Origin: Odontesthes bonariensis
Lineage: Eukaryota > Chordata > Actinopteri > Atheriniformes > Atherinopsidae
Assembly: GCF_027942865.1 (NCBI RefSeq)
Contig: NC_134515.1
Coordinates: 15,911,227-15,975,226 of the forward strand
Reading direction: 5' to 3'
DNA length: 64,000 bases
Part shown: piece after piece, positions 12,091-25,477 of the stretch
Position numbering within the stretch: the stretch's first letter is position 1
How the letters are laid out: the number at the start of each line of letters is the position of its first letter
The notes under the pieces: generated by a model
Seen by the model: only the letters and a program-made list of their open reading frames with translations
What the model was told of the DNA's origin: nothing
Database searches by the model: none
Position numbers and translations under genes: made by a program

Positions 12091-14333
12091 TTTATTAAAC
12101 AAGGTAAAGATACAAAGCTTTTTTTTTTCTCCTTTTTTTTTTTTTTTAAACACTGATAACCTTGGTTTAACTTCTCGGTCTTGGCTGTGCATATTTAGTC
12201 ATCTAGAAACTGTATATGAAACCACAATGCAAGACAAGGAAAAAGTGTAATAAATCTACGCAATATCTTTTCAAGAGAACATGGGTTAAACAGTTATACA
12301 GATTACAGCTCAGGAACTCCATGCGAAAGAAACAAAATAAAAAAAATAAGTAAAAAAAAAAAAGTTTACACAACTGAATTCTGCGGAACACAATACAGAG
12401 TAATGGGACTGGGATGATAAAACAGTTAAGGCTTACATGTAAAGAACTGATATAAAACATGAATATTAATAACATACAGGTAGACTAAAATAATTACAGT
12501 AAATTCAGAAAATTTTACAAAATCCAAACCGAACATGGTTGATGGAAACTTAAAAATTGGTACTAGAAATGAGTAACGTGTTTTACAGTACAGCAACATG
12601 TACATTTCCCCATTATCTCAAAAGAGAGAGAGCAAGTTGAAGAGGCAGGGTCTGTTGGCGTAGGTGTCTTGTTTTCAGGCCAGTGGCTCGAGTAATAACT
12701 TCTTATTCTTTTGAAAACATACTATATACTGTATATGTATTTTACATTATTCTCAGTTCCATCTCAAACGTAACGTCTGGCCGCAGCACCTTTTTTCCGA
12801 AGTGCCCTGAAGAATACAGGGAACCCTTTTAGTACCATTCAGAGGTTACAGTTACAGTAAAAATACAACAAACAATACTGTGGACAGGAAAAATAATACC
12901 AAAGAGAAAAAAAGGGGCAAGGATTCACCTCTGCATACACACATAATATAGGCCTATTGAATATGACTTATACTGCAGTTTATTCCAAATGGGTAAAGCT
13001 TATTTCTGATTTGAAAAAAAAAAGAAAAAGAAAAAAAACAAAACTTTACTGGGTCAGAGTAGCTGTACATAACGTCACATTTTGGTCCACTGGGTGGATT
13101 TAAAATCAACCACTTACAAGTAAAAACCTTTATTTCATCTTAAATGTATTTTTTTTTTTTAAAAACCGGCTGAGCAGAGTACAACCCACACCCGACACAA
13201 TGTGCAATATATTCAAACTCCGCAAAATATATTTCAAATTCTTAATAATATTCCAAGCTTAAATGAATTGGGAACGCATACATGCACCATTAAAACCATC
13301 TGATTTCTCTGTAAAACCTCAAAGAAGTTCGTATTTTGGCACTAACCCCTGCGACGAGAACACCTGGGTGGGAAAAAAAGTTGTTTTTTAAAATGTTTTT
13401 AAATCATAAAGGCGACACAAAGGTGAATGTGGAGTGTCAAATTTTTTTTGGGGGGGGGGGAATACTAAATATTTAGCTATCTTACCTTCTGTGTTGCTCT
13501 GTTTTTCTTTCCAAGAGTCAAAAGTTCAGCTTTTTAATACAATCATTCAATGTTTCAATTGTCATCAACCCGATTGCCTTTCGTCAAACTCAAGATGGCC
13601 CCTGTCCTCGTGTAGAAATGTGAGGAAAAAGACAAAATAAAGGAAAAGAAAAGAAAGTAACAGAAGACTCCTATTTGTACTCAGTCTGTACTCTTAGCTG
13701 CCACAAGTAATGCCCTCTGGCATTTTTCCATCCAACGAGATTGAAACAATTTGTGTCAAAACCACAAGACTGAAAAGTGCTTTCAGATTATCTTTGGATG
13801 TCTCCAGAATACACCCAGCGACCTTTTTTTTTTTTTCTTCCTTTTTTTCCCCAACTTTCTCAATTATCTAAAAGGGTAAATATTGTCTGGCACATTTTAG
13901 AAACCCATTAAATGGAGAAAAAAAATAAAATAATAATAATATTTAATTTTTTTTTTTTTTTTTAAATCAGCTAAAATAGTTTTAATGGCCAATGCATCCA
14001 GCGGTTTACATGACGCTTACGAAAGTGCTTATTGAATCTGACGCAAGACATTCTTTGCTGCTCGATCCGCCCGGACAACATCAAGCTCTATTGTTACATT
14101 CACGAAAAAGAAAAAAGAAAACAAGAAAAAAAAAAAACACTGTGCTCATTTTTGACAAGACAGCCTGAGTCAAGTCATATGGAGGCAGTCTGTTTACTGA
14201 ATCCAACACTGAATGCTTATGTCAGCGGTCATAATGCTAATGTAAGCCTTATGTAGGTGGCCGTGGGTGCAGGGCCTCATGAGCTCCAGCTGAACGCCGA
14301 CTCCTGAATCTTACTGCTGAACATCCAGGGCGC
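12091..14333 (-). other. znf362 3' UTR
   Basis: An AATAAA on the minus strand (TTTATT at 12091-12096) gives a likely 3' end, implying about 2.2 kb of 3' UTR after the znf362 stop codon. The segment is rich in A/T homopolymers (for example around 13140-13160, 13800-13860 and 13950-13965), has no coding potential, and lies back to back with the ccdc30 poly(A) signals. Confidence 0.6.
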
Positions 14334-17300
14334 TCAGATGAGGGAGATGCGAATGGGGAGGGTGGGGGACTCGGTCCTCTGGGGTGACTGGTGACTCACT
14401 AGGTGCTCCACCACTGTGTGTTTGGACATGTGCTTCATAAGGTAGGTCTCCTATAAAGACATGAAAACACACCAGAAGGAAATGAATGACTGACATTACT
14501 GCGTACTGACATTTGACACTTTTACTCACAAGCCAATTTTAAACATTGTCATTTATTTAGGAAAAATACTGAACAGATCAGTATAAACAATGTCCATTTT
14601 ACTTGGTATTTCCAGGTCTTAAAATGATAAGTTGACTTCCTCTCTCTGAGTTTGAACAAAGGGCAAGAACATGCCACAAAGTTAAATGTTCATCAACAGG
14701 AAACCTGACTGCCTCTACTCCAAAGATGACAGAACATCATCAACACCATCTTATCAGCAATATGTTAAGTACGTCTGCCTAATGACACATCGGGGAAATG
14801 TTGCATGTCTAGAAAAACAAACGTAAACTGTGGTTTACTCACTGAGGTGTATGCCCGGCCACACATGCTACAGCAGTAGGCCTTAGCGTTTTTGATGGCA
14901 TGTGCTGACAAATGGATCTGCAGCGAGGCGGAGTCTGAGTAGGCACGGTAGCAGTTGGGACATTTATACGGCTTATCTTTATTGTGCTGCCTCTGGTGAG
15001 ACTGTCGGAGAAGACGCAGACAAAAGTTAAGTAAGAGCAGTCCATTCGAGATATTGTCACAAAGCCAAGTTCACACTCGCAAGATTTTAAGCCCGGTCTG
15101 CTTTCGTCGCGGACAAAAGGTGAAGCCTGTAGACAAATGAGTCGGATCCCAGGCAAACCAGCAGTTCGACAGTCATTTAATCGCTACGTGTCAATGCTTC
15201 CAAAAAAACCTGATTTGAGAGGCTCACGGACGTGTCCGAGTCTCTGGCCAATTATCTAGCTTTGATATACGGGAGCAGTCGGTGGGGCGAGGAAATACAG
15301 CCAATCAGAGCAGGTGAGAACCAGGTGAGTAACACGGACTGAATCACCAGATAATGCTAACGACAAGAGCAAGCTTGTCAGCATGACAACTGGAACTGCA
15401 TGATAAAGATCAGATAGATGAGTCAGGGGTTCAGGCTGGAAAAAAATCTTGTAGTGTGTGACTCTGATGTAGATCACCCAAGTAATTTGAATACCACCAA
15501 CACTACAAATCTCCCAATCATATGAGAAGCTTTGACGACACTGAAAAACTTGTCCAGTGTTAACTTGGCTTTACTTGTTCACAGCTCTTACATTTCATGC
15601 AGTTTTTAATGATACCAAGTTTGGCATATAACAGCATCTCTGAATAGGTCCTTCGACCTGTTGCACACTGGAACTTTGATTTAAACATTTGTAATTCTGA
15701 ATCCTGCGGTTACAATTCATTCAAGCAACAAAAGCACGAGCATTAGTAGAGAGGAGTTCTTACAAACCTGGAGGTTAGACAGCTGGGTAAAAGCCTTTTC
15801 ACATCCAGGGTGAGCACATTTATAAGGCCTATCGCCAGTGTGGATTCTGTAGCGAAAGAAAAGGGACCGACAGGTTCGTTAATGAAGCTCACAGCAGCTG
15901 AACCACCGAAAACAATTATTTTACATTTCTAGTCCAAGGGACACTTTTCCCTGCATTTATTTTTATTTATTTATTTTTAGTTTGTTTCTAAAACATGCCA
16001 GGGTTCCCCAGGACCAGGACTGGGAAACATTGACCTAAAAAGTCGCATACGAGATGAAACAACAGAATGAACTTTTTAGCTAATTTAGTTCACATTTAAA
16101 CCACAATAGAATGAAAAAAACATCTTTGATCTCAGATGGTCTAGACTACTCGGGGTATTGCAGTTCATATATGTCCAAGACTATGGTGACCTTAGAAAGG
16201 ACTTTATGAAAGTAAACTCAAAAGAACATTTCTACGATTAAGACCTCATTTCTAGTTATAAAACAGGCCGTAAGGTGGCTGTAACTCTATGGTGTGTGAT
16301 TATTTTATTTCCTGAAGTAAAACCCACCTGGTGTGCTGCTGCAGGTGTGACAGCTGACGGAATGAGTTCTCACAGTAGGAACAGTGGTAGGGTTTGATCC
16401 CCAGGTGGATGCGCAGGTGCTGGGACAGGTACGAGGCATTGGCGAATGTCTTGGAGCAATGGGGACACTTGTGTGGTTTTGCCTCTGTGTGGGACTTGGA
16501 ATGAATCTGCATCTCTGACTTTGTTAGGAAGGTGAGCGGGCAGACTTTGCATCTAGGTGACAAAAAGGGGACAGAAAAATACGGTTTCGGACGAGTTAAG
16601 ATTAAGTTTGTAGAAAGCCACCAGCATTGTTCAGCCACTTTTGTGACAAAGCGAATCGAACATGTCTGAAAGATATTCCAGAACCAAAGCAGTGCAAGCG
16701 CCACGTATTAGCCACGCCTTGTGAATTAGATTCCCATCCTTAATCTGGCTCAGTTTTCTTATAAGATAACAGCTATTAGAAATTGACAAAAGATGCCTTT
16801 TGGCATTTTCCCCTTTTATTCACAAATTATTCTGTTTCTCATGTCAGATAGCTAAACCAGCCAGAAATCGTGAATGAAAATCAGCTCGTTAGGACAACAC
16901 ATCAACTCACGAACACTTAATACATTTCCAGATTGCTGCTCTGCTCTAATAAAATGTTAATTTTAGAATCGCAGCACCATCGAACCAAATCACCATTCAA
17001 GTAACTTAAAGACTTCAGCTGTACTTAAATGTACAGTAATCTCAAACAGAGAAAGTTCAGCCCAATGTCTTTTATGTTTTCCCAAACAGACAACTTCAAT
17101 TAATATGTTGATTCTTCTCCCATCCACTGTATACTTGGACAAGAACGGTGGTCCGCTTAAATGGCACAATTGAACTGTAACCGACAGTATATGCAACTGT
17201 GCTGAGAGAGAACGGTGCTCCTGGACTGCCTGAAATGCTTCGTTTGTAGTTCAGCCCTCTCTTCCTTCCTACTAAATGACTTCACCATGGAACACATCGA

Positions 17301-20300
17301 CCCCCCTTTGAAAGAACGACCCTTCAGTGGGAGCTTACAGAAACAAGCCAAACTGAGGATGTATATCTCTAACTCATTCTCTGTATCACCACCTCATCTT
17401 CCTGGTTGTTTCGAGAAAAGCTGCCAGCACACATCCAGCAGCTCTACCACCCAGATTCTAGGGGTCCTGTCCCATCTCTGACCTTTACTTAGGTTTATGC
17501 TCTGTGAAGATGATGCACATCGCATAGGGATGGGAATCGAAAACGGGTTCTTGTTGAGAACCGGTTCCCAGTGTTTCAATTCCTTGGAATCGTTTTGCGA
17601 TTTTGCAAACGATTCCCTTATCGATTCCACTGGACACGAATGACGTCACCACGCAACGTTGCGTGGCGAGTCCAGTGCAGCCAGCAGTAAACAGTCAACA
17701 TGGCGCCCAAGCGGTACAAACGCTCGGAAGTTTGGTTACACATCCCTGAAAAAAGACGACAACAGGGCAACTTGCAAAGTGAATATTTCATCAAAAGGAG
17801 GAAATACTACCAACACACAATAACTATGAATGAATGTCGCGTTTTCGATCCGCTCCGGACAACCGTTGGTGAATCTGAACCCAGCAACGTTAGCAACGTT
17901 AGCATGTCCTCGGCTAACACTGCAGGTAACTAACTAACTAACAAACACTGCCTATCATGTTAGCGCCATTTGCCTCATTGTAAAACCTGCTGTTAGTAAT
18001 GGTTAAGGTTAAATGAATGCCTTCTCAGGCATTACATTTAGATGAAATCATGAGAGGCAGAGCCTGACTGGCTCAGAGCCAGAGGCTGGTGGTGCTACCC
18101 CCAGTTCACGTCTACCTCCAGCTTCTCCTTTCACCAGAGCAGGGAAGAGTTAAATTACCCAGGCCATGATAGACCAATGTGGACCTCACCGTTGTTGGGT
18201 TTGTAAGGTCATGACTCGTGTTACTTCTAAACTAAACAAAGTTGATGCTAATCGACCGGTTTGTTGTCCTTTTTCTCCAAATGAGAATCGATAAGGGAAC
18301 CGACAAAGAACCGAATCGTTAAGCAGAATCGAAAATGGAATTGTAAAAATCTTATCAATTCCCATCCCTAACATCGCATCAAGTTTGTTATCACACTTTT
18401 CCTGTCATTCCTCTATTTCCAACTTATCTGGGCTCGTGGAGACTGAAGCTGTCGTTCAGCATGAACCGATGTCTCCGTGGGAACCGATGTCTCCGTGAGA
18501 ACCACATCTCCATCTACAGGTTGCTTATAACCCGGTTGCCTATATAAACTTGTTGATTCTTTGCAAACCACAATTAGATCTATGCATTTCCTTTTTAAGA
18601 TCAGCACTGGATACTGTACCCCGTCCCAACACATGAAGCAGTTATAAACTTGAAAACAACAGGAGCAGCTCCTTGTGTCCAACCTGTAGGTTTTTCCCTC
18701 TTTGGGTGCAATAGTGACACAGCCTTGGTCAGCGAGGATGGGGTACGGCACCACAAGAAGAGGCCCAGATGGGTTTTCTGCTTTAATCTTCTTTCTGCCC
18801 CGAGGTGCCTTTGGTGGGGGACCCAAGAGTCCTGCCAGGCCTCCGGCCTTCATGTGGTCCATGCCAGGACCACTGGCCAGCCCGGAGATGATGTTCAGAG
18901 AGGGAGCGCCACCCAGGCGGTTCTGGCTGCTGGAGGTTGGAGTCGTGGGGGTCAGGGCCTCTGAGGTGCTGTGACTGTCGGGTCGAGATGAAGGTGCGAG
19001 ACCTGTGCAGTTGGAAACCAGAATTACATTAGCACATAGACAATTATATATAACACAAGTGGCTTCAAAGCTGTTTTCAATCATTTATACTCACTCTCCA
19101 GTTTCAAATTCATGCTATTCAGTTTGACCTTTTTCAGTAGACACACGTCCTTTTATTCCAGTCATGTAGCGGCTTCGGATTATTTCCCCAAATATATATA
19201 ATATAATAATCAGATTCTAAAATAATTTACTATGAACTGTATGTCCTTCATTGTACCCCAATCATGACAATTTATATACATTTAATGTAGAAATGATATA
19301 ATAGCAATGACCTATCACAGGGCTGTTGATTGAGGTAAAACCAAAGGCGGATTGTTTGATGCCAACAGAACAAGTAAATGCAGTACTTGATCGATGGTTG
19401 ACTCGGCCAGGCTGCTCACTGAGCTGTCTCATGTGCCAGTCTTCCCATAATCCTTTGGCCTTCACTGCCGACTTGTCGTCCATGTTTCCATCTGGAAATT
19501 GTGAAATGACAGTATTTAGTCAGTAAAACCGTGAATTGTGTATTGATTCAGTCTGATCTGATACTGTGTCGTGCTCGTGTCTCCATATTTGATGCATCAA
19601 ACGGCCAAACTGAGGTCTTCATCTAAAGTTACGTCAAAGTAAGTCAGCCCCAGACCTTGACATGTGTATCATGTATCAGTTTGATCACGCATTAACTTCA
19701 TTGTAGCTATTTAATAATTCAGCAATGAATGGGCAATGGTTGGAAAAGTTCCCACGGTCCTGCCAGTGTGATGAGTTTTGTTACTGATGCCTGAAAATGC
19801 ACATGAGAAAATGCAGGTTTGCACTCTAAAAGGAAGTGGCCCAAATACTGCAAATGGATGACAGTACCTTGTCCAGAGCTGGAGGCAGAGCGAGCATGCA
19901 GGGCGATGTCCGGCTGTCCAGAGGCCTGTGATTGTGGGTGGTGGCCAGGCATCTGCTGCGGCTGAGGCTTTGGCACCGACATGCCATGCTGAGCGCTGCC
20001 GTCCGGGGACAAGGTGGGCCCGAGCAAAGACTGCTGAGAGGGGCTGGAGGTAGGTGGCAGGTGCAGGGGTCGAATCTTCTCAGCCATCAGCTGTTCCTTG
20101 ATCTTGTTGATGAGGACCAGGTTATCCAGCTGAAAAGTTTAACGGGTCATGCTCAACAGAAAACAGCCACCGTGTGTGAATGTCATTCATGCCCCCCCCC
20201 CGAAAAACACACCGCAGCACAAAAGACAGCGACAAGTTTAATTTCTTTTAATCTGCAGTGACACGCTGCGACAGATTCTCAACCCGAGGGTTTCTTTCTG

Positions 20301-20467
20301 TGAACCAACTGGTGCTGAACGGCTGAAAAGACATTCACACATGGACAAAGATGGAAATCAAAGGTGATAAATGCCACAGTGATTACATGTTGGGAATGAC
20401 TTACCTGGCCTGGCATGGATGGTGGCGGTGGCCAGAAATACGGGTTGTTAAATCGAGGCTCCGCCAT
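14334..20467 (-). CDS. znf362: Zinc finger protein 362 (C2H2 transcription factor)
   Basis: Seven coding exons, listed 5' to 3' on the minus strand: 20467-20405, 20129-19868, 19002-18684, 16552-16328, 15846-15768, 15001-14843, 14450-14334. They sum to 1,224 nt, 407 aa, with all phases matching. The N-terminus MAEPRFNNPYFWPPPP and the block INKIKEQLMAEKIRP are diagnostic of ZNF362 and differ from its paralogue ZNF384. A basic RGRKKIKAENP segment, a likely nuclear localisation signal, precedes six C2H2 fingers: CKVC...SKSH, CPHC...LRIH, CSYC...TRIH, CAHPGC...QRQH, CPNC...LSAH and CSMC...MSKH. The C-terminus HTVVEHLVSH...PIRISLI is the conserved end of the protein. It is a nuclear DNA-binding regulator related to the fly Rotund/Squeeze and worm LIN-29 proteins. 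The length is close to the human protein (about 420 aa). An extra exon may exist at 19387-19491. Confidence 0.95.
17525..18370 (+). mobile_element. hAT-family DNA transposon, deletion derivative, with 8-bp target duplication
   Basis: An 846-bp element in the znf362 intron between exons 19002-18684 and 16552-16328. Its ends are inverted repeats, TAGGGATGGGAATCG on the left and TAGGGATGGGAATTG on the right (reverse complement), 14 of 15 identical. It is flanked by the perfect 8-bp duplication ACATCGCA at 17517-17524 and 18371-18378, the hallmark of hAT insertion. A second, subterminal inverted pair (GAATCGATAAGGGAA) lies at 17613-17627 and 18285-18299. A 77-codon frame at 17700-17933 begins MAPKRYKRSEVWLH, like the start of BED-finger hAT transposases, but the Cys/His ligands and all the catalytic core are missing. 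The copy is therefore non-autonomous. Confidence 0.93.
19387..19491 (-). other. Candidate alternative exon of znf362 (35 codons)
   Basis: On the minus strand a good acceptor (TTTCACAATTTCCAG) is followed by 105 nt without a stop, then CAA|GTACTG as a usable donor. Entering in phase 1 from exon 20129-19868 and leaving in phase 1 into exon 19002-18684, it would insert 35 residues without changing frame. The peptide contains MDDKSAVKAKGLWEDWH and RQLSEQPGRVNHR, which looks like real protein rather than noise. The donor is only moderate, so expression is unproven. Confidence 0.5.
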
Positions 20468-20468
20468 C

Positions 20469-22446
20469 CTGAAGGGAATGATATTGATTTTAGTCATATT
20501 TTAAAAAGTTCTACTCAAGCAGCAGTTGTCCTACAAAAGATATGTCTGTCAGGATGTGTGACATGTTTAAATATTCTGAAAAGAAGAAGGAGGAGGGGGA
20601 AAAAAAACCTGGGCTGAGAGAGTTAGAGCTGACAAACCACATGCATCGCACATCGTTTTCGGTCAGGCTTAAATTAGTTTTCAGAATTTTTTCTATCTGG
20701 CCCTGTATGCACGCCTATGCAGCATTATGTTATTATAAAGCATTGAGCATGAGTTTAATATGAAACCTACAGGGTGGCTGCAGACATGGACGATCGGTCA
20801 TTTTTCTGCGTTTCTCTCTGCCTTCTAACACAAAAATTCTAAGCTAATTCAGCGATTTTTAGTGTGACATTTGACCTGCATGTATTATCTTGTTGTTAAT
20901 GGAAGTAAGTTAGAAATGATTTTACCTTGCAGCACAGGTAGCAGAAGATGCTTTACAGCGGAGGAGATGGCCGTATAACTTATTTTTCTTATTTTCAGTA
21001 TAACCCAAAATATAGTTTGTACAACTATGTATGTATATATATTAAAATATTCACACATATATCAACATCTTCAAGTTTGACGCCATAAAAATCTGAACAA
21101 GCATAGTCACAAAAATCCAGTGTCCATCAGGCTTTACTTTTGGCATTTAGAATCTTAATTCTAGGCCCACTCTCTGGGTTTTTGCCATACCTCATTTACG
21201 CCTCACAGTCCTCAGGATAAGTTTACTCATGATGGAAGGGCCATCTCCATGACAACTGAACAACACCATCCCCAGAGGAGGAGGCAGATGAAAGGTGGAA
21301 AAATCTAGTGAGTGGGTCTTGAGTGGACTTTCTGTGTTTGTTTGTTTTGTTTTTAAATAACCAAGATCTGTGTAAGGACCTGCGCTCGCAACTGAGCACG
21401 AGATATAGCACGATTTTAAATATTGTAATAATGAAGTAATAAAGACTGGATTTTTGACTGGGTGAACTGTGTAAAAACTTGCCGCGTTCATTTCATGCTT
21501 ATAACTCACTTTCGACTGCCCCCCCTCCCTCCCTCCCATCATGTGTCACAGTCGCACCCTTAAATGATCTAAATGATCGCAACTCCACCTTCTCAATGTC
21601 ACCTCGAGGTGCCTGTTCCTCTTCTAAAAAAAAACCAAAAAGACATTAGCCTGACGGAGCCATAGCCGTTTAGCTCCAAGCTCCTCTGCCCCCTTTTGTC
21701 TGAATTCCTGAAAAATAAGTGGCCGTCGCTTTAAAAATTCAGACAAACGCGATGGAGGAAAAAAAGCCCCGAAAACTTTGCCCTCTTTGACTTTTCGGAC
21801 ATGTCGGCGGTCCGGGAGCACCTCTGGCCGCGGACTGATGGGAGGACCGAGCCTCCCGGTGCGACTCAGACATTCTCAGACAGTTTTCTTAAAACATTTC
21901 CAGACAAAAGAGAAACAAAAATGGCAGCCTTATTTTTATAAGGCGGGACGCCATATTCTGCAGACCCCAAATTTTTTTTTTAGGAGCGGTGAACATCTTG
22001 TCGCGGGGAGGATGTTGCGCGAGGGGGGAGAAAGCGGCCGAGGGACGGACACAAAGGTGTGTTTATCATGTCAAAGGCACGAATGATTGTTTACGGCGAA
22101 TTGCAGGTTTGAATAGCCCGGCCTCCCCACCTCTTAAAAAAACTGACACTTCCTACAACAACCATGCCCTGCACACACACACACACGCACACACGCCAAA
22201 AAAAAAAAACAGCACGGAAACGGACAAGCTGGACTCATTGCGCCGATTCCAAAAAAAAGCATGTCGATGCGTTCACCCCCCCAAAAAAATATCCCCAGCA
22301 CACAGGGCATCACCTTCCGAGAGACGCTTGGCCATCTTTAAAAAAAAATTGCACTTTTGGTGCTTTTTTCACATTCTGTAACTTTTGGGCGAATCAAAGG
22401 GCAGAAATGGCATTTTGCGAACAATGCACGCATCCGCGAAGCTCAC
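20469..22446 (-). other. znf362 intron 1, no gene seen
   Basis: The stretch between the start-codon exon (acceptor CTTCAG at about 20469) and the CpG-rich 5' block. I see only simple A-rich and (CA)n runs (about 22165-22195) and short chance frames. Confidence 0.5.
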
Positions 22447-22720
22447 CGTCTGTCGGAGAAACGCACAGCGGCGAAAACACGCAAAAGACATGCATAAATA
22501 CCTTGTGTCCCGGTTGCAGATATTGTCTTGCGAGTACTGCTATAATATAAAAGGTTGATGTTCTTTCTGCCTCCAGTCGGAGCACCGCTTCCGGGTCGCT
22601 TTGTTCACTTCTGGGTGCTGCTGCGGGCGCAGCGCAGCGCAGAGCAGAGCAGGCGAAGCTGCAAATGTTGCCTCGGATTTTTTGATCAGACGGCTCCGTT
22701 TTCTTTACGTTTACCGCGAG
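22447..22720 (-). promoter_or_regulatory. znf362 CpG-rich promoter / non-coding exon 1 (inferred)
   Basis: CpG density rises sharply here (for example the GCGGGCGCAGCGCAGCGCAG run near 22625) in otherwise AT-rich DNA. A strong minus-strand donor, ACG|GTGAGC, places the 3' end of a non-coding exon at 22447; another possible donor, AAG|GTATTT, lies at 22502. Position and strand fit a CpG-island promoter for znf362. The start site itself cannot be fixed. Confidence 0.5.
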
Positions 22721-23793
22721 GTGCTTCACGGTGGTTTACTTGACCGTTCTTATGAGTTTAACTCTTTGGTTGGATTGAGTCGGGCAGATTCCGCAGAGGA
22801 GGATGAATTTACGTTTTGCCTAAACGCGCAACGCTCGTACAAAGACATTTAGGGAGCGCGATAAAAAACACCGACTTGACCCGTCGAGAGAAACGGAGAA
22901 AAAAAAAGGAAATGAATAAATAAATAAAATCTCTCGTCAGGGTGTTAAATGTCGAAGCTGCTCCGACACACATTAGGCACGTTAATCTGCAGAATGCATG
23001 ATATTTCATGAGCTCAGAGCATCGTGTTATTGAGTCTGCTGCAGAACAGACTGAAACTGACCCAAAACTTAAACGCACTTGCATTCCTCTCAAAAAATCT
23101 CCTCGTGCACTCGCTAGGAAACAGATCAGGTTCTTTACTTTAAACCAGGTAAAGGCCTCGGTGAGATTTGAAGTCTTAGAAAGCTGCACAAGGGAGTTGT
23201 TGCTGCAATAAATGCTGAAAACGGGTTAAATGTCCTGTCGTGAATTTAGAACCATCAATTTGAGCATTTTCTGCACAGGTTTAGAAATGGGCAGACATAT
23301 TGTACTGGAGTTAAAGGACACAAAAGCGTGTATATCGAATTATTTTCAGCTTTTCACATATCCCAGTAATAAATGAGTAAGTGAATATACACCCCCCCAT
23401 GTGTCTCCCATGTGTCTCAGCTAAACTTCTACACAGGGATTGAGCTTTGTGCAAACTCAAAAACACACCATGAGTTTCAGTTATTGTCTACAGTACATTG
23501 CAGACATGTACCAGTTACCAGTAGATAACATTTATAAACCCATGTTTCACACGTAGTCTGCCTCACACTCAACATGCCATCTTTTTTAACTTACTCTTCC
23601 AATCTGGAAGCTGTAAAAAAAAAAAAAACAGACAAAAAAACTTGTCCAAATTGCTTTCCTTAACCCCAATGAAACACATAAAGGAATACTTGGAGGATAC
23701 ATCAACATTACAAAATGTGCTATGAAATATTACATAAATAAATAAGAAAAGAGAAGAATAAGTAGCAAAAGTGAAATATGTTGTCACTGGGTG

Positions 23794-23813
23794 CCCCCCC
23801 CCCCCCCCCCCCC
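23794..23813. repeat. Poly(C) tract
   Basis: Twenty consecutive C residues on the plus strand. Confidence 0.95.
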
Positions 23814-25477
23814 GTCCAGTCCTCAAATTTATGTACAAAAAACTGATTTAGCCCGAGTGGATAAAAAAAAAGAAAATAAATCGAGAATAGTTTTGAGAGC
23901 TGCAACGCCAAGAAACTTCTTTCTTTTCATAAAGGATGGTCCAGTGTTTTCTACGCTAAAGAAGATGATAAAGCAGTGATTGAAGTTCTTGGCATTTAGA
24001 TGAGATCTCATCATGGCCGCCACTTTCAGGTTATTTCACCAGACAAGACCTTCTTAAGCAAAACAAACTATTCAGCCCTACTCTCAGTCTCAGCCTCCAT
24101 TCCCCTCTGTGGTTCTTTAATGGTTATCGACCTGCCTCCATGCGCAGAGCACCAGCGGAGAAGGAGAGATGCTGAAATTAATGTAATAAATCTATGAGCT
24201 TGTAATTAATATACATATTTTGGAGATAAATAAAGAGCCAGTGCTGTGGGTTTTTTTCTACCAGAAGGCCTAAAGTTAGTGTTTTTTTCCACAGCTTCTA
24301 TGTTTTGTCCACGGTTTCGATGCAAACCTCACTTTATATTGGTAAGGATAAAGGGACTGAATACGGTTTTGTGACAGTATCTGATTGTTTTCACAGCATT
24401 CCATTGTAAATCAGGAATATTGTTTTAGTCCTGTCTAAAACCGAAGAGCTGCTGGTCGGCATGTCTCCAACGCACAACATATTTACATGGAATGACATGA
24501 GCTTTATGAACAAAGTGAGAGAAGTTATGAATCACACGTGTGAGAGACACCTCAGTAGTATTTATCCGTATTGAAAAAAAGTTAAATAGACAATATTTGA
24601 ATGCGTCAGCGCTTTCCGACCCAAACATTTAGATATTTGAACTGTGCTGACATTATTATAAGCACATGTTCCAACTGGAATTCTACAATTTCTCCCTTTT
24701 CCTTTTTCCCAACCACATTTAGCTCAACATAGCCAAATTAATACAAGGAAGCAAGTGTTCTCTTATAGGTGAGTTGTACCTTTGTTGTCACCAATACCTT
24801 TAATACTTTGTGCTACTGTGTACCATCATTTAAATGTTATCAGCTCTCACCATGTAGGCATGCGCTTGCATGACACTCAAAATAAGAGGTTTATCTCTTT
24901 ACTTGTGTTACTTAATGCTTGACATCAGTTGAGTGTTCAGTGCAGTGAGTGAGTGTCAGAAACATAGAGAGCATAGGTTTTTTATTTCATTTTCATTTTC
25001 GATCAATTAACTTTAACTTTTAAAATACAACAACACATTTCCCGACACTTATTTCACTTTTGAATATCAACATTTTAATGAAAAAAGGAAATAAATGACT
25101 AAGTTAGTTCCAAATCATGATTACAATCACATGGTGACGTCACCTCTTTGAACATTATTGTTATCACTATTAATGTTCATGTCATTTATCTCATCACTAT
25201 CCTTTTTTGGAATGTGTTGCGGACCTCAAACGCAAAAATCGGTCGCATTTGAACAAATTCAATCTAACATGACAGGAAAAAATATGAATGAAATATGTTG
25301 GGTTCATATTGACAAATAAATAAAGGAAATAAGGGTCAAAATAAATGTGAGAATCATCACTTTATTATCATTATTATTTTTGTTATTATTACCATAACAT
25401 GAAATTTCCATCCCATCTCAGATTTGTCTGATTTCAGGTTCCATACAGTCGTAAATTTAACCTGTTTTTCCACGTTA

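Noticed and set aside
14334-20467. ZNF384 as identity of the zinc-finger gene.
   Set aside because: The N-terminus MAEPRFNNPYFW, the KIRPLHLPP block and the ISLI C-terminus match ZNF362; ZNF384 has a different start and a glutamine-rich tail.
21624-22743. Several overlapping open frames in the CpG-rich block 5' of znf362.
   Set aside because: High GC lowers stop frequency; the peptides show no domain. The block is better explained as promoter and non-coding exon.
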